From NCBI RefSeq assembly GCF_001640805.2, contig NC_066856.1, forward strand, positions 19,473,712 through 19,537,711: a stretch of 64,000 nt of DNA. The letters are read 5' to 3'. Positions 30,901 through 41,621 of the stretch are shown in pieces (the first letter of the stretch is position 1; the number at the start of each line of letters is the position of its first letter). The notes beneath the pieces are model-generated. The model was not told the DNA's origin. It was given only the letters and a program-made list of their open reading frames with translations, and searched no databases. Made by a program: the position numbers and the translations under genes. The stretch comes from Lates calcarifer (lineage: Eukaryota > Chordata > Actinopteri > Centropomidae).

Positions 30901-33562
30901 ATGGAGAAATCCCTTCAAAGTAAAAATGGCCACCTGGACCTGTTTGTTCGCTTCCTTCATGGCCTCTCTCTGGAGTCCAACCAGAGACTCTTAGGAGGTC
31001 TGCTGGGTCAGACAGAGAACAGTCCAGAAATCATCCAGAGAGCCATCAACAACCTGAAGGAGATGAACAGAGATGAAATCTCTCCTGACAGAAGCATCAA
31101 CATCTTCCACTGTCTGATGGAGATGAACGACCACTCAGTTCATCAGGAGATCCAAGAGTTCCTGAAGTCAGAGAACAGATCAAAGAAGAAACTCTCTGAG
31201 ATCCAGTGCTCAGCTCTGGCCTACATGCTGCAGATGTCAGAGGAGGTTCTGGATGAGTTGGACCTGAAGAAGTACAACACATCAATGGAGGGACGACAGA
31301 GACTGATCCCAGCTGTGAGGAACTGCAGGAAGGCTCGGTGAGTCCAGACATGATCATTAACATCATCAGTCAGTGGAGATTAGTAGTTTAGTTCTTCAGA
31401 TACAGATATACACAGAGTTAAACTGTTCTCCTTGTTCTTAGTTTTACAGTGCATAAATATCAGATAAGTTATTGCTGTACAGTGTACTGTTTATTTGTAA
31501 TGATTTGTTAGATTCTGTATTTATTTGTTAAACTTCTATTTATCACCTTTTGGTTTCAGTCAAACCTGATAAAACAAATTAAAGGTGAACTCCACTGATC
31601 TTCCACCTCAGTGTGTTTCCAGGTGTTGGGGAGTTCGACTGTAACTGAGAAAACAGTAGTATTAAGTCTTTAGTGTCTCCAGTCTTTAGTGATTTTTCAT
31701 AGCTGAAGCAAAATAAATGTTTTATAAAACATCACCAATGGAATGACATAAACACAGTTTGTGGTTTAGATTGTTTTTACAGGACTACTATGACTGAAGA
31801 CAGACCTGTAGATTTCTATCATAGTAAACAAAGAAGGTAACTTCACTTGGCAGAGCATTTTAAATCATGCATCAATCCCACTGTGCTTGCAAACTTTTGT
31901 TTTCAGGTCTTAGAGTTAGCTGTGTCTAGAAAAACTCACAAACTTTTTAAGGATAAATATCACAATACAGTGCGAATGACACAACACTTAAGTTGTGTGT
32001 TACATTAGCTGCAGTGAAGCTAACATGCAGAACAGAAGATTTGGTTTCTCAGCGCAGCACAGTAGCTGCAGACAGTGATACTCACAACTCTCCTTGTCTA
32101 ACTAACATTACACCACAAACAAACAGGACAGACAACATTGTCCTGCTGTTTCTGTCACAGCCTTTCTTTCTTATTTATTTTCCTCTGTTTATCTGACATT
32201 ACCCAGTCTCTGCTCTGTAGCGTTAGCATAGACTTGAATTCTCCCATTGCCGCCTTTATAACCTTTCACCTCATGTGCACAACCACTAACGCCGTGATTG
32301 GCTGGAATGGATCACACCGATCCACTTCATAAATCACTTCAAATTTATTCAAATGCTGAACCCAGGACTATGAGATATTATTACTGAATTTGAATAAAGG
32401 TCCATTGCCATTTTACTTTCCATTGGAAAGTAAAAACATCTGGAGGACATTATTAAGTCTAAATGTGACGCCACTTTCCCTTCTTTCATCTGTCAGATTA
32501 AAACAAACAAAGATTCTCATGAAAACTCTGCAGGTCTGAGAGAGAGAGATGAGAATTATTGTCTCATGTCAAACACAATAAGATGAACTGAACCACAGAT
32601 GTTCATCACATTATAACATGTTTTATCATCAGATGTATTGAGTTTATTTTCATAACAAACTGATTTTATTGTAACAGGTTTGATATTTTCTCTGATCACA
32701 GACTCGCTGATTGTGGACTCTCAGAGACTCACTGTGAAGTCGTGGCCTCAGCTCTGAAGTCCAACCCCTCCCATCTGACTGAACTGGACCTGAGTGGAAA
32801 CAAGCTGCAGGATTCAGGAGTGAAGATCCTGTCTGATGGACTAAAGAGTCCAAACTGTAAACTGGAGACTCTGAGGTCAGTTCACTGACTGAGGTCAGCA
32901 GCAGGTTCTGAATCAGTGTTGACATGAACAGGTGTCTGAATGTTGAGCTGACATTTGGATGATGTCTGTAGAAGGCTGACATGATGATGATCCACAATAA
33001 CAGAAGGACAAAGTCACTCTACTCATTTTAGACTAAACATCATTGATCAGGACAGATCTGATTGATTATCAATGATTTGATCAACATCTTTTATTCTTTA
33101 TTCAGGTTGGTTGACTGCAGTTTGTCAGAGATCAGCTGTTCTTCTCTGGCCTCAGCTCTGAAGTTCAACCCCTCCCATCTGAGAGATCTGATCCTGAGTC
33201 GTAACGACCTGAAGGATTCAGGAGTGAAGGAGCTGTGTGGTTTTCTGCAGAGTCCAGACTGTAGACTGGAGACTCTGAGGTCAGTAGTTTGATCAGTATT
33301 GTCCTAAACACAGTTAGTATCAGAGCAAAGATCCAGTGTTTCCTGTAAAGCTGTGACTGTGTTCACTCCAATCTGTTAACATGAGAGCTGAAAGGAAGCT
33401 GGCTCCGCTCCACAGCTGCTCCACTGCTGCTCTGAACAGGACTGAAGTCCCTGCTGCTCTTTATACTGGATGTGCTGCATCACTGACTGACTGATGAAGA
33501 GTCTCTGTAAACACTGATCCACCTCCTCTCTGCTCTGACTCTCTCTCTGCAGGTGGAGGTGA
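27518..33562 (+). CDS. NLR1: RING-FISNA-NACHT-LRR receptor (NLRC3-like)
   Basis: Presumed cytosolic immune receptor of the expanded teleost NLR family; the ligand is unknown. N-terminal exons occur twice (27518-27648 and 27798-27917; 28641-28771 and 28921-29040). Then come the RING exon 29217-29455, FISNA-NACHT exon 29543-31337, LRR exons 32702-32875 and 33106-33279, and the last exon from 33553 with TGA at 33560-33562. From the second start the spliced frame is open for 880 residues. Exon 27798-27917 can also splice in frame into 28622, giving four acidic modules. Walker A GVAGVGKT is at 29833-29856. It has only two LRR exons, the fewest in the array. Confidence 0.85.
28295..28363 (+). pseudogene. 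truncated RING exon fragment inside NLR1 5' region
   Basis: From the acceptor CCACAG the sequence copies the RING exon ([14 protein letters not shown], then LSCCSLCQD) but breaks off at TGTGTCAGGA. It then runs into sequence resembling that near 26637. It marks the junction of a partial tandem duplication of the NLR 5' block. Confidence 0.75.
28622..29040 (+). CDS. NLR1 N-terminal exons, second copy
   Basis: Exon 28622-28771 (ATG at 28641) and exon 28921-29040 repeat the first copy almost base for base. They end in phase 2, matching the RING exon that follows. Confidence 0.75.
29217..29455 (+). CDS. NLR1 RING-finger exon
   Basis: A basic EKRRRRSG stretch leads into a C3HC4-type RING: CSLC, then CGHWFCRQC, then CPQC. 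The spacing fits a TRIM-like RING and all eight zinc ligands are present. A Gln/Ser-rich tail ([12 protein letters not shown]) follows. RINGs of this type usually carry ubiquitin-ligase activity; that it does so here is an inference. Confidence 0.88.
29543..31337 (+). CDS. NLR1 FISNA-NACHT exon
   Basis: The exon is 1795 bp. The FISNA-like part contains [20 protein letters not shown] and EVRQLE. NACHT follows, with Walker A GVAGVGKT, Walker [10 protein letters not shown], a sensor-like WITSRPAAA and a winged-helix/HD2 region. The stretch after AAVYIFHC ([20 protein letters not shown]) differs from the other copies. The exon ends at CG|GTGAGT. Confidence 0.92.
31338..32701. other. NLR1 intron between NACHT and LRR exons
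   Basis: AT-rich intron of 1364 bp, largely shared with NLR2 (38500-40117). No coding exon recognised. Confidence 0.5.
32702..33279 (+). CDS. NLR1 LRR exons (two)
   Basis: Exons 32702-32875 and 33106-33279, both 174 bp, phase 2 to 2. Each encodes two ribonuclease-inhibitor-type repeats, with [18 protein letters not shown] and [15 protein letters not shown] as landmarks. Exons of this kind can be added or lost without changing the frame. Confidence 0.88.
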
Positions 33563-33737
33563 TGATCTTCCTAAAGGTGAGAGTGAAGAGGATGTTGTGC
33601 TGCAGTCTGAACTGATCTGAGAACAGCTCCACTGTCAGACACAGAGTCCAGTCCACCATCATCCCTGTGTGTTCCTCTGGATCTGACAGAGGATCATCAG
33701 TGTATCTGGACTCTGCTGCTGCTCTGTCCTTCTACAC

Positions 33738-33863
33738 AGGGAGGATCAGAGGAAAATCCACAGGTGTCCTCAGAGCAGGAAACCCTTCACACTGAGACCT
33801 GTGCTGGTGAAAAACACCCTGTTAACAGATTTAGAGGAAAGAAAGAAAAGCAGCAGTGACTGA
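33738..33863 (+). pseudogene. second half of a fossil TRIM-type RING after NLR1
   Basis: Reads EDQRKIHRCPQSRKPFTLRP and VLVKNTLLTDLEE in a frame unrelated to the NLR stop. The first half of the RING (seen after NLR2) is replaced here by unrelated sequence. Confidence 0.65.
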
Positions 33864-33918
33864 AACACAGAACTGATCTGAACTGTTCAGTAATCTCACA
33901 CAGTTCTACTCTATCAGT

Positions 33919-33924
33919 AATAAA
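33919..33924 (+). terminator. candidate NLR1 polyadenylation signal
   Basis: AATAAA about 360 bp after the stop codon; conserved at 41902-41907 (NLR2) and 50412-50417 (NLR3). Confidence 0.4.
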
Positions 33925-34296
33925 TGTAAAGAATATGATTTTACAGTATGAAAGTTTGAAAGTCGTTTGTTATTTGTAGAAGTTGGTTTTTCTGACACAA
34001 TAATGAATCAATGTCTTTAAACAGAATCAATGTTTAACCCTTTAATGCATGAGTGAACTCTGAAGCACTCTCACAGACCTTAACCAGCACTTAGAAAAGA
34101 ATGAAACCAAATATTCAAATCATCTTGTTTGGAACCTTTTTAGAGCGTATTATTAAAAATATCAAACACACTAAAAAAGTTGTTGTCTTTTCTGAAATGT
34201 TCCAATGATGTGTGGATGTGAGGAAAGTGTGTGTGTTGTAAATCCCTGAATGTTTCTCAGTGTAGACTGTTACTTCATGTTTCTACTGTTTTCTAG

Positions 34297-34577
34297 CACA
34301 CAGTGTCTGTGAGCTCTTCTGACTTCCCCCAGCTGGAAACTTGGTGTGGAAAACTCCTTGTTGATCAGTAGCAGCAGGGTGGAGGTAGCTGAGGTAGCTG
34401 TGTGAGATTCCCTCCCTCCCACAAAAAGTGAATTCTTCAGCTTGATGTTGATGTGCAGAGCTGCTGTCATCAAAAGCCTCCAGTCTCAAAGAAGATGCTG
34501 CTCTGCTCTGAAGCTGACACCCAGGTGCTGCACCTTCATGTTACTGAGACGACACGTTATTACAGAGTCATTACAAG
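34297..34577 (+). other. 281-bp exon-like segment in spacer (copies at 42278-42558 and 50790-51070)
   Basis: Bounded by TTTTCTAG and by AAG|GTGAGT in all three spacers. The full segment contains stops, so it would be noncoding or only partly coding. An ATG near 34494 is open to the donor. It could be a UTR exon or a relic. Confidence 0.3.
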
Positions 34578-34706
34578 GTGAGTGAGAGTCTGTTTGATAT
34601 GTTAGAAACACAGGAGAAACCAGGAGCCATCAATCAGTCCAACATGAGATCAATGATTAAACAAGCTGTTGTTACAGGTGATAGTTTACTGAGTGTCTGT
34701 GTTGTG

Positions 34707-34720
34707 CTGCCCCCAAGTGG
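34707..34720 (-). promoter_or_regulatory. CTCF-like motif in spacer A
   Basis: CTGCCCCCAAGTGG matches the reverse of the CTCF core with one tolerated difference. The same motif is at 42688-42701 and 51200-51213, once per spacer. Confidence 0.35.
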
Positions 34721-35137
34721 CCAAAAATAATACAGGTTTAAAGCTGTTTTCCTTATTGTGGAGTATACAGTTCCAGTTTCATGTTGTTTCTTAGTTCCTG
34801 GGTTTTTATCTCAGCAGTCTGTGTTTTCATGGATGAATAAACTGAACCTTGCTAAGTTTTCGTTGTTAGCAAAGAAATGTAACGTTAGCGTTAACGGTCA
34901 CTTTGGAGCTGGTTTTTATTTTCCCTCTTTGTTGTTGGACTTTTCTGTCTGTCAGCTCTTCCGTTGGTTTATTGAAGTTTCAGTGAAGTGAAGGAATAAT
35001 ATGTGTTAGACTATAAGTTTAGACTTGTCTTGGTTCAGTCTGAAGCTACATTATCGTCCAGTCCAGTATTTTTCTACTAACGGTCACTGCCGAAGTCCCA
35101 GCGAAGGTCCAATGTAAGTGTATTGAGCAGGATGTGG

Positions 35138-35139
<2 letters not shown>

Positions 35140-35208
<69 letters not shown>
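35140..35208. repeat. (CT)n(CA)n microsatellite in spacer A
   Basis: About 26 CT units followed by about 8 CA units. Equivalents at 43121-43176 and 51633-51694 differ in length. Confidence 0.95.
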
Positions 35209-35209
<1 letters not shown>

Positions 35210-35229
35210 ACATAAACAAGAACAGAAAG

Positions 35230-35295
35230 TGAAAGTGTTCAGACTCCATTTTACCTGCTCAGAGCAGAAGGAGAGAAACTGAAGGCTGAGTCAGG
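35230..35295 (+). other. candidate 5' noncoding exon of NLR2
   Basis: CTGAGTCAGG|GTGAGT donor as in the other units. It starts just after the microsatellite; the exact start is unknown. Confidence 0.4.
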
Positions 35296-35443
35296 GTGAG
35301 TGTTAATACAACATTATTATTATTTTACTGTCAAAGTCTCTGAGTCAGTTTCTCCCTGTGGACTGTAGAGAGAAGAAGAGACAGAGTGAACTTCTGTCTG
35401 AACAAAGACACAGAGAAAAGGAGGAGATAATATCGTGTCCGTG

Positions 35444-35700
35444 TAGGGCTGCATAATTAATCCTGATCACGCTTTTGGTTTCCCACGATTAAATGAACGT
35501 GGTCGTTTGTGATATTGACGTTTTAAAACATCGAATCAAGCGTTTCTTGAACTAACAGTTAGCGCACCCTGCAGCGGCAGCTCAGATCAGCAGAGTACCA
35601 GCACAGGGCAGGTGTCTGTTCAACCTGTTGAACCACCAGGATGACTGGATGAAGGCCAAGAGGAATAAAAACATGAATAAAACATGTTACCTTTACAGCC
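35444..35700 (+). mobile_element. hAT-like transposon remnant in NLR2 5' intron
   Basis: TAGGGCTGCATAATTAATC, then GATCACGCTTTTGGTTTCCC and GTTTGTGATATTGACG, resembles a common teleost hAT-type non-autonomous element. The right end is unclear. The same insertion sits at about 43416-43670 and 51938-52190, but not in NLR1. Confidence 0.5.
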
Positions 35701-35871
35701 AACCCAAGGAAACTGACCAGGTGGTGAACTGCCTGCTTTTATTTTACTGTAAACTCTCTGTACACTGTGTGTGTGTTACTTCCTGTTCTCTCAGTCCTGT
35801 GTGTGATTCTTGTGTGTGTGAGTCTCAGTCAGTGTTACTGTTTCCCTCTCAGACTGACTGAAGTCCAGAAG

Positions 35872-38800
35872 ATGAGTGATTGTGTGGAGGAAGAGGAGGA
35901 CAGAGCAGAGTCTCCAGGATCCAGCTGTCTGTCTATGAAGAGTGACTGGTCCAAAGATGAACCTCAAGAGTTCAGTAATGAACCTGGACTCTCAAAGTAA
36001 GAGAACTACAAACCTGTGAACCTGTTACAGATGCTGCAGTGGTTTCTTCCTGGTTCTTCTGGAAATGTTTGATGTGATAAAATAAAAACATGTTTGTGTT
36101 TGCAGAGGTCAGAAACACAGACTGAGAGCAGAGTCTCCAGGATCCAGCTGTCTGTCAATGAAGAGTCACTGGTCCAAAGATGAACCTATAAACTTCAGTA
36201 ATGAACCTGGACCCTCAGACACAAAGTAAGAGACTGTCTCTACTGTGAACTGAACTGAAGATGATTCAGTTATTAGACATATGTGAAGGAGACGGAGACA
36301 CCAGATTTATAAAAACTTTTTTTTTAAATGCTGAACTTTAAATGAAATTTTACATTTTAAATTTAATTAAAAATGTCTCCACAGAAAGAGGAAGAGGAGG
36401 AGTGGTGTTTGTGAGGAGCAGCAGCTGTCCTGCTGTTCTTTGTGTCAGGACGTCCTGAAGGATCCAGTCTCTACCAGCTGTGGACACTGGTTCTGCAGAC
36501 AGTGCATCACCTCAGACTGGGACCAGTCTGGTTCATCAGGAGACTCCTCCTGTCCCCAATGTGGACAAAGATCCAGACCAGGACCTGGACTGCAGACAGC
36601 CAGTCAGACCAGCACTGTACAAAGTAAGACTGGGGATACGTCCATTTGTCTTTGTTACAATACCTAATAATTCTTGACTTACTGAATGGATATCTGTTGT
36701 CTTTGAGCAGATAGTGGTCTGCAGGAGGTTTTAGATGAACATCAGATCAGTCTGAGGAGGAGATGTGAACATGTGACTGAAGGAACTGATGGAACAGGAA
36801 GTAGAACCCTCCTCAACAGGATCTACACTGAGCTCTACATCACAGAGGGACAGAGTGAAGAGGTTAATACCCAACATGAGGTGAGGCAGCTGGAGACAGC
36901 TTCCAAGAAGAAGACCCTCCATGACACTCCAATCAGGTGCCAGGACATCTTTAAAGCCTTACCTGACCAACAGAGACACATCAGAGTGGTTCTGACCAAC
37001 GGCGTCGCTGGTGTTGGAAAAACCTTCTCAGTGCAGAAGTTCACTCTGGACTGGGCAGAGGGCTTGGAAAACCAAGATGTCAGTCTGCTGGTTCTGCTTT
37101 CGTTCAGGGAGCTGAACCTGATCAGAGATGAGCAGTACAGTCTTCTCACGCTGCTCCATGTTTTCCATCCAACATTACAGAAGGTCACAGCAGAGAAGCT
37201 GGCTGTCTGTAAAGTTCTGTTCATCTTTGACGGCCTGGATGAAAGCAGACTTTCACTGGATTTCAACAACAGGAAGGTTGTGTCTGACGTCACACAGAAG
37301 TCATCAGTCAACCAGCTGCTGACAAACCTCATCCAGGGGAATCTGCTTCCCTCGGCTCTGGTCTGGATAACTTCCAGACCTGCAGCGGCCAATCAGATCC
37401 CTCCTTCATGTGTTGACAGGGTAACAGAAGTACGAGGCTTCACTGACCCACAGAAGGAGGAGTACTTCAGGAGGAGATCCAGTGATGAAGAGCTGTCCAA
37501 CAGAACCATCTCACACATCAAGACCTCCAGGAGCCTCCACATCATGTGTGGAGTCCCAGTCTTCTGCTGGATCACTGCTACAGTTCTGGAGCACATGTTG
37601 ACTACAGAGCAGAGAGGAGAGCTGCCCAAGACCCTGACTGACCTGTTCTCACACTTCCTGCTGGTTCAGACAAAGAGGAAGAAGAACAAGTACCATGAGG
37701 GACATGAGACGAGTCCACAGGAGCTGACGGAGGCTGACAGGGAAGTTCTTCTGAAGCTGGGGAGGCTGGCGTTTGAACATCTGGAGAAAGGAAACATCAT
37801 GTTCTACCAAGAAGACCTGGAGCAGTGTGGTCTTGATGTGACAGAGGCCTTGGTGTACTCAGGAGTTTGTACAGAGATCTTCAAAAGAGAGAGTGTGATC
37901 TTCCAGAAAACAGTCTACTGCTTTGTTCATCTGAGCGTTCAGGAGTTTCTGGCTGCAGTCTACATGTTCCACTGTTTCACCAACAGGAACACACAGGTAC
38001 TGAAGAAGTTCCTGGGGAAAGACCACAGTGACTCATCTCTGGATGTCTTCCTGAGGAGAGTCATGGAGAAATCTCTTCAAAGTAAAAATGGCCACCTGGA
38101 CCTGTTTGTTCGCTTCCTTCATGGCCTCTCTCTGGAGTCCAACCAGAGACTCTTAGGAGGTCTGCTGGGTCAGACAGAGAACAGTCCAGAAATCATCCAG
38201 AGAGCCATCAACAACCTGAAGGAGATGAAGAAGACAAAAATGTCTCCTGACAGAAGCATCAACATCTTCCACTGTCTGATGGAGATGAACGACCACTCAG
38301 TCCATCAGGAGATCCAAGAGTTCCTGAAGTCAGAGAACAGATCAAAGAAGGAACTCTCTGAGATCCAGTGCTCAGCTCTGGCCTACATGCTGCAGATGTC
38401 AGAGGAGGTTCTGGATGAGTTGGACCTGAAGAAGTTCAAAACGTCAGTGGAGGGACGACGGAGACTGATCCCAGCTGTGAGGAACTGCAGGAAGGCTCGG
38501 TGAGTCCAGACATGATCATTAACATCATCAGTCAGTGGAGATCAGTAGTTTAGTTCTTCAGATACACAGAATTAAATTATTCTCATCAGTCATCAGTTTT
38601 ACTTTGCAAAAATCACAGTTGTGGTATTTTCTTGAGCTGTTTTAATTACTGTGCAGTGTAGATTTATCAGTTGTTTTGTTTGTTGTCAGAGTCTATGTTT
38701 ATCTGTTAACCATCTATTTATGTTATTTTAGTTCAAGTCAAACCTATAAAACTAATTGAAGGTGAACTCCACTGATCTTCCACCTCAGTGTGTTTCCAGG

Positions 38801-41611
38801 TGTTGGGGAGTTCGACTGTAACTGAGAAAACAGCAGTATAAAGTCTTTAGTGTTTCCAGAGGAGCTGAGTGAAGTCTGATAAATGTCCTCAAGTGATGTC
38901 ACTTGAGTCAGAGTCTGTTGAAGGCAGAATAAGGCATCCTGGAGAAAGACTGTTAATATTAAAAATTACACAGCTAAACAAACACACCCCTCCATGAAGT
39001 GCTCATTCAGAAGCTCCGCCCCTCAAATTTACAGACGTACATCGCCATGGAAACAGACACTAAAAATTGACAAAAGAGGAGGAAAACGGTGGAATCGAGT
39101 GTGTGCGCTTTTTCATAGCTGAAGCAAAATAAATGTTTTATAAAACATCACCAATGGAATGACATAAACACAGTTTGTGGTTTAGATTGTTTTTACAGGA
39201 CTACTATGACTGAAGACAGACCTGTAGATTTCTATCATAGTAAACAAAGAAGGTAACTTCACTTGGCAGAGCATTTTAAATCATGCATCAATCCCACTGT
39301 GCTTGCAAACTTTTGTTTTCAGGTCTTAGAGTTAGCTGTGTCTAGAAAAACTCACAAACTTTTTAAGGATAAATATCACAATACAGAGCGAATGACACAA
39401 CACTTAAGTTGTGTGTTACATTAGCTGCAGTGAAGCTAACATGCAGAACAGAAGATTTGGTTTCTCAGCGCAGCACAGTAGCTGCAGACAGTGATACTCA
39501 CAACTCTCCTTGTCTAACTAACATTACACCACGAACAAACAGGACAAACAACATTGTCCTGCTGTTTCTGTCACAGCCTTTCTTTCTTTTTTTTATTTTC
39601 CTCTGTTTATCTGACATTACCCAGTCTCTGCTCTGTAGCGTTAGCATTCACTTGAATTCTCCCATTGCCGCCTTTATAACCTTTCACCTCATGTGCACAA
39701 CCACTAACGCCGTGATTGGCTGGAATGGATCACACCGATCCACTTCATAAATCACTTCAAATTTATTCAAATGCTGAACCCAGGACTATGAGATATTATT
39801 ACTGAATTTGAATAAAGGTCCATTGCCATTTTACTTTCCATTGGAAAGTAAAAACATCTGGAGGACATTATTAAGTCTAAATGTGACGCCACTTTCCCTT
39901 CTTTCATCTGTCAGATTAAAACAAACAAAGATTCTCATGAAAACTCTGCAGGTCTGAGAGAGAGATGAGAATTATTGTCTCATGTCAAACACAATAAGAT
40001 GAACTGAACCACAGATGTTCATCACATTATAACATGTTTTATCATCAGATGTATTGAGTTTATCTTCATAACAAACTGATTTTATTGTAACAGATTTGAT
40101 ATTTTCTCTGATCACAGACTCGCTGATTGTGGACTCTCAGAGACTCACTGTGAAGTCGTGGCCTCAGCTCTGAAGTCCAACCCCTCCCATCTGAGAGACC
40201 TGGACCTGAGCTACAACAAGCTAAAGGATCCAGGAGTGAAGATCCTGTCTGATGGACTAAAGAGTCCAAACTGTAAACTGGAGACTCTGAGGTCAGTTCA
40301 CTGACTGAGGTCAGCAGCAGGTTCTGAATCAGTGTTGACATGAACAGGTGTCTGAATGTTGAGCTGACATTTGGATGATGTCTGTAGAAGGCTGACATTA
40401 TGATGATCCACAATAACAGAAGGACAAAGTCACTCTACTCATTTTAGACTAAACATCATTGATCAGGACAGATCTGATTGATTATCAATGATTTGATCTA
40501 CATCTTTTATTCTTTATTCAGGTTGAGTCTCTGCAGTTTGTCAGAGATCAGCTGTTCTTCTCTGGTCTCAGCTCTGAAGTCCAACCCCTCCCATCTGAGA
40601 GAACTGATCCTGAGTCGTAACGACCTGCAGGATTCAGGAGTGAAGGAGCTGTGTGGTTTTCTGCAGAGTCCAGACTGTAGACTGGAGACTCTGAGGTCAG
40701 ACTCCATATTTTCTTTCTGTGCTGAGATGAATCTGATGTGAAAGTTGTGTTGACTCTAACCTGCAGACATCAGGCTCATATTATACTGATCCACACTGAG
40801 GATCTTAATGGTAAAGTCTGTGTGTGTATGTGTCTGCACAGCCTGAGTTTGTATAGATGGAGCCTGTGGTGGAGCTGCAGAGTTTAAGAGCTGAAGTCAC
40901 TACGTCTTTATTGAAGCAGCAGCATGTTGTCATTAATATTAATGAGAGCTGTTTTTCTCTTTGTTTCTCTGACTGTTTTTAACCTGCATCCTGTTGGTTC
41001 AGGTGTTTGGAGTTTCCACTTTCTAAACTTGTTCATTCTAAACCTTCTTCAGCTCTGAACAGATGATGAAACACTGAATGGTTTCAAGCAGGAACTTTGT
41101 CTCCTAAACTCACATCTTTTATTCTTTATTCAGGTTGGAGAACTGCAGGTTGTCAGAGATCAGCTGTTCTTCTCTGGTCTCAGCTCAGAAGTCCAACCCC
41201 TCCCATCTGAGAGATCTGGACCTGAGAAACAACCACTTCTATAATTCAGACATGGAGGAGCTGTTAGATCTTGTGAAGAGTCCAGACTACAGACTGGAGA
41301 CTGTGAGGTCAGTAGTTTGATCAGTATTGTCCTAAACACAGTTAGTATCAGAGCAAAGATCCAGTGTTTCCTGTAAAGCTGTGACTGTGTTCACTCCAAT
41401 CTGTTAACATGAGAGCTGAAAGGAAGCTGGCTCCGCTCCACAGCTGCTCCACTGCTGCTCTGAACAGGACTGAAGTCCCTGCTGCTCTTTATACTGGATG
41501 TGCTGCATCACTGACTGACTGATGAAGAGTCTCTGTAAACACTGATCCACCTCCTCTCTGCTCTGACTCTCTCTCTGCAGGTGGGAGCGGTGGGGGTCTT
41601 TCTCAAAGTGA
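35872..41611 (+). CDS. NLR2: RING-FISNA-NACHT-LRR receptor (NLRC3-like)
   Basis: Exons: 35853-35996 (ATG 35872), 36106-36225, 36385-36623 (RING), 36711-38499 (FISNA-NACHT), 40118-40291, 40522-40695 and 41134-41307 (LRRs), last exon from 41581 with TGA at 41609-41611. The spliced frame is open for 941 residues. The RING ligands are complete. Walker A is at 37001-37024 and Walker B at about 37217-37243. The last exon adds only WERWGSFSK; no B30.2 domain follows, unlike many fish NLRs. The third LRR exon has changed residues ([16 protein letters not shown]) in place of the usual CGFLQ. The likely role is cytosolic immune sensing or signalling, inferred from family only. Confidence 0.9.
36385..36623 (+). 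CDS. NLR2 RING-finger exon
   Basis: [13 protein letters not shown] and CPQC intact. It differs from NLR1 by SDWDQ for SYWDQ and one fewer arginine codon. The exon has the same 239-bp length and phase. Confidence 0.88.
36711..38499 (+). CDS. NLR2 FISNA-NACHT exon
   Basis: The exon is 1789 bp. After AAVYMFHC the variable stretch is [19 protein letters not shown], identical to NLR4. Further on it is MKKTKMSPD and [10 protein letters not shown], which differ from NLR4. So the copy is a mosaic relative to its neighbours. Confidence 0.92.
38500..40117. other. NLR2 intron between NACHT and LRR exons
   Basis: Similar to the NLR1 intron but with an extra stretch (about 38860-39110) that is absent from NLR1. 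No exon seen. Confidence 0.5.
40118..41307 (+). CDS. NLR2 LRR exons (three)
   Basis: 40118-40291, 40522-40695 and 41134-41307, each 174 bp and phase 2 to 2. The intron acceptors share the sequence TCTTTTATTCTTTATTCAG. Confidence 0.88.
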
Positions 41612-41621
41612 GACTGAATAG

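Larger units (their letters stand above)
33880..35400. repeat. intergenic spacer block, copy A (repeated at 41860-43380 and 50370-51890)
   Basis: The three blocks match almost base for base over about 1.5 kb, including noncoding sequence and a CT/CA microsatellite. They define a tandem unit of about 8-8.5 kb that contains one NLR gene. The unit was duplicated recently. Confidence 0.9.

Noticed and set aside
33062..33292. Start codon within NLR LRR introns (MIINDLI... frames)
   Set aside because: The ATG lies in intron sequence before the acceptor; the same pattern recurs before each LRR exon and is an artefact of frame extension.
34283..34489. Antisense 67-68 residue frames repeated in the spacers
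   Set aside because: Same reason; they overlap the exon-like + strand segment and show no domain.
34758..34991. 77-residue + strand open frame repeated in all three spacers
   Set aside because: The spacers are near-identical as DNA, so conservation is not evidence of coding. No known motif.
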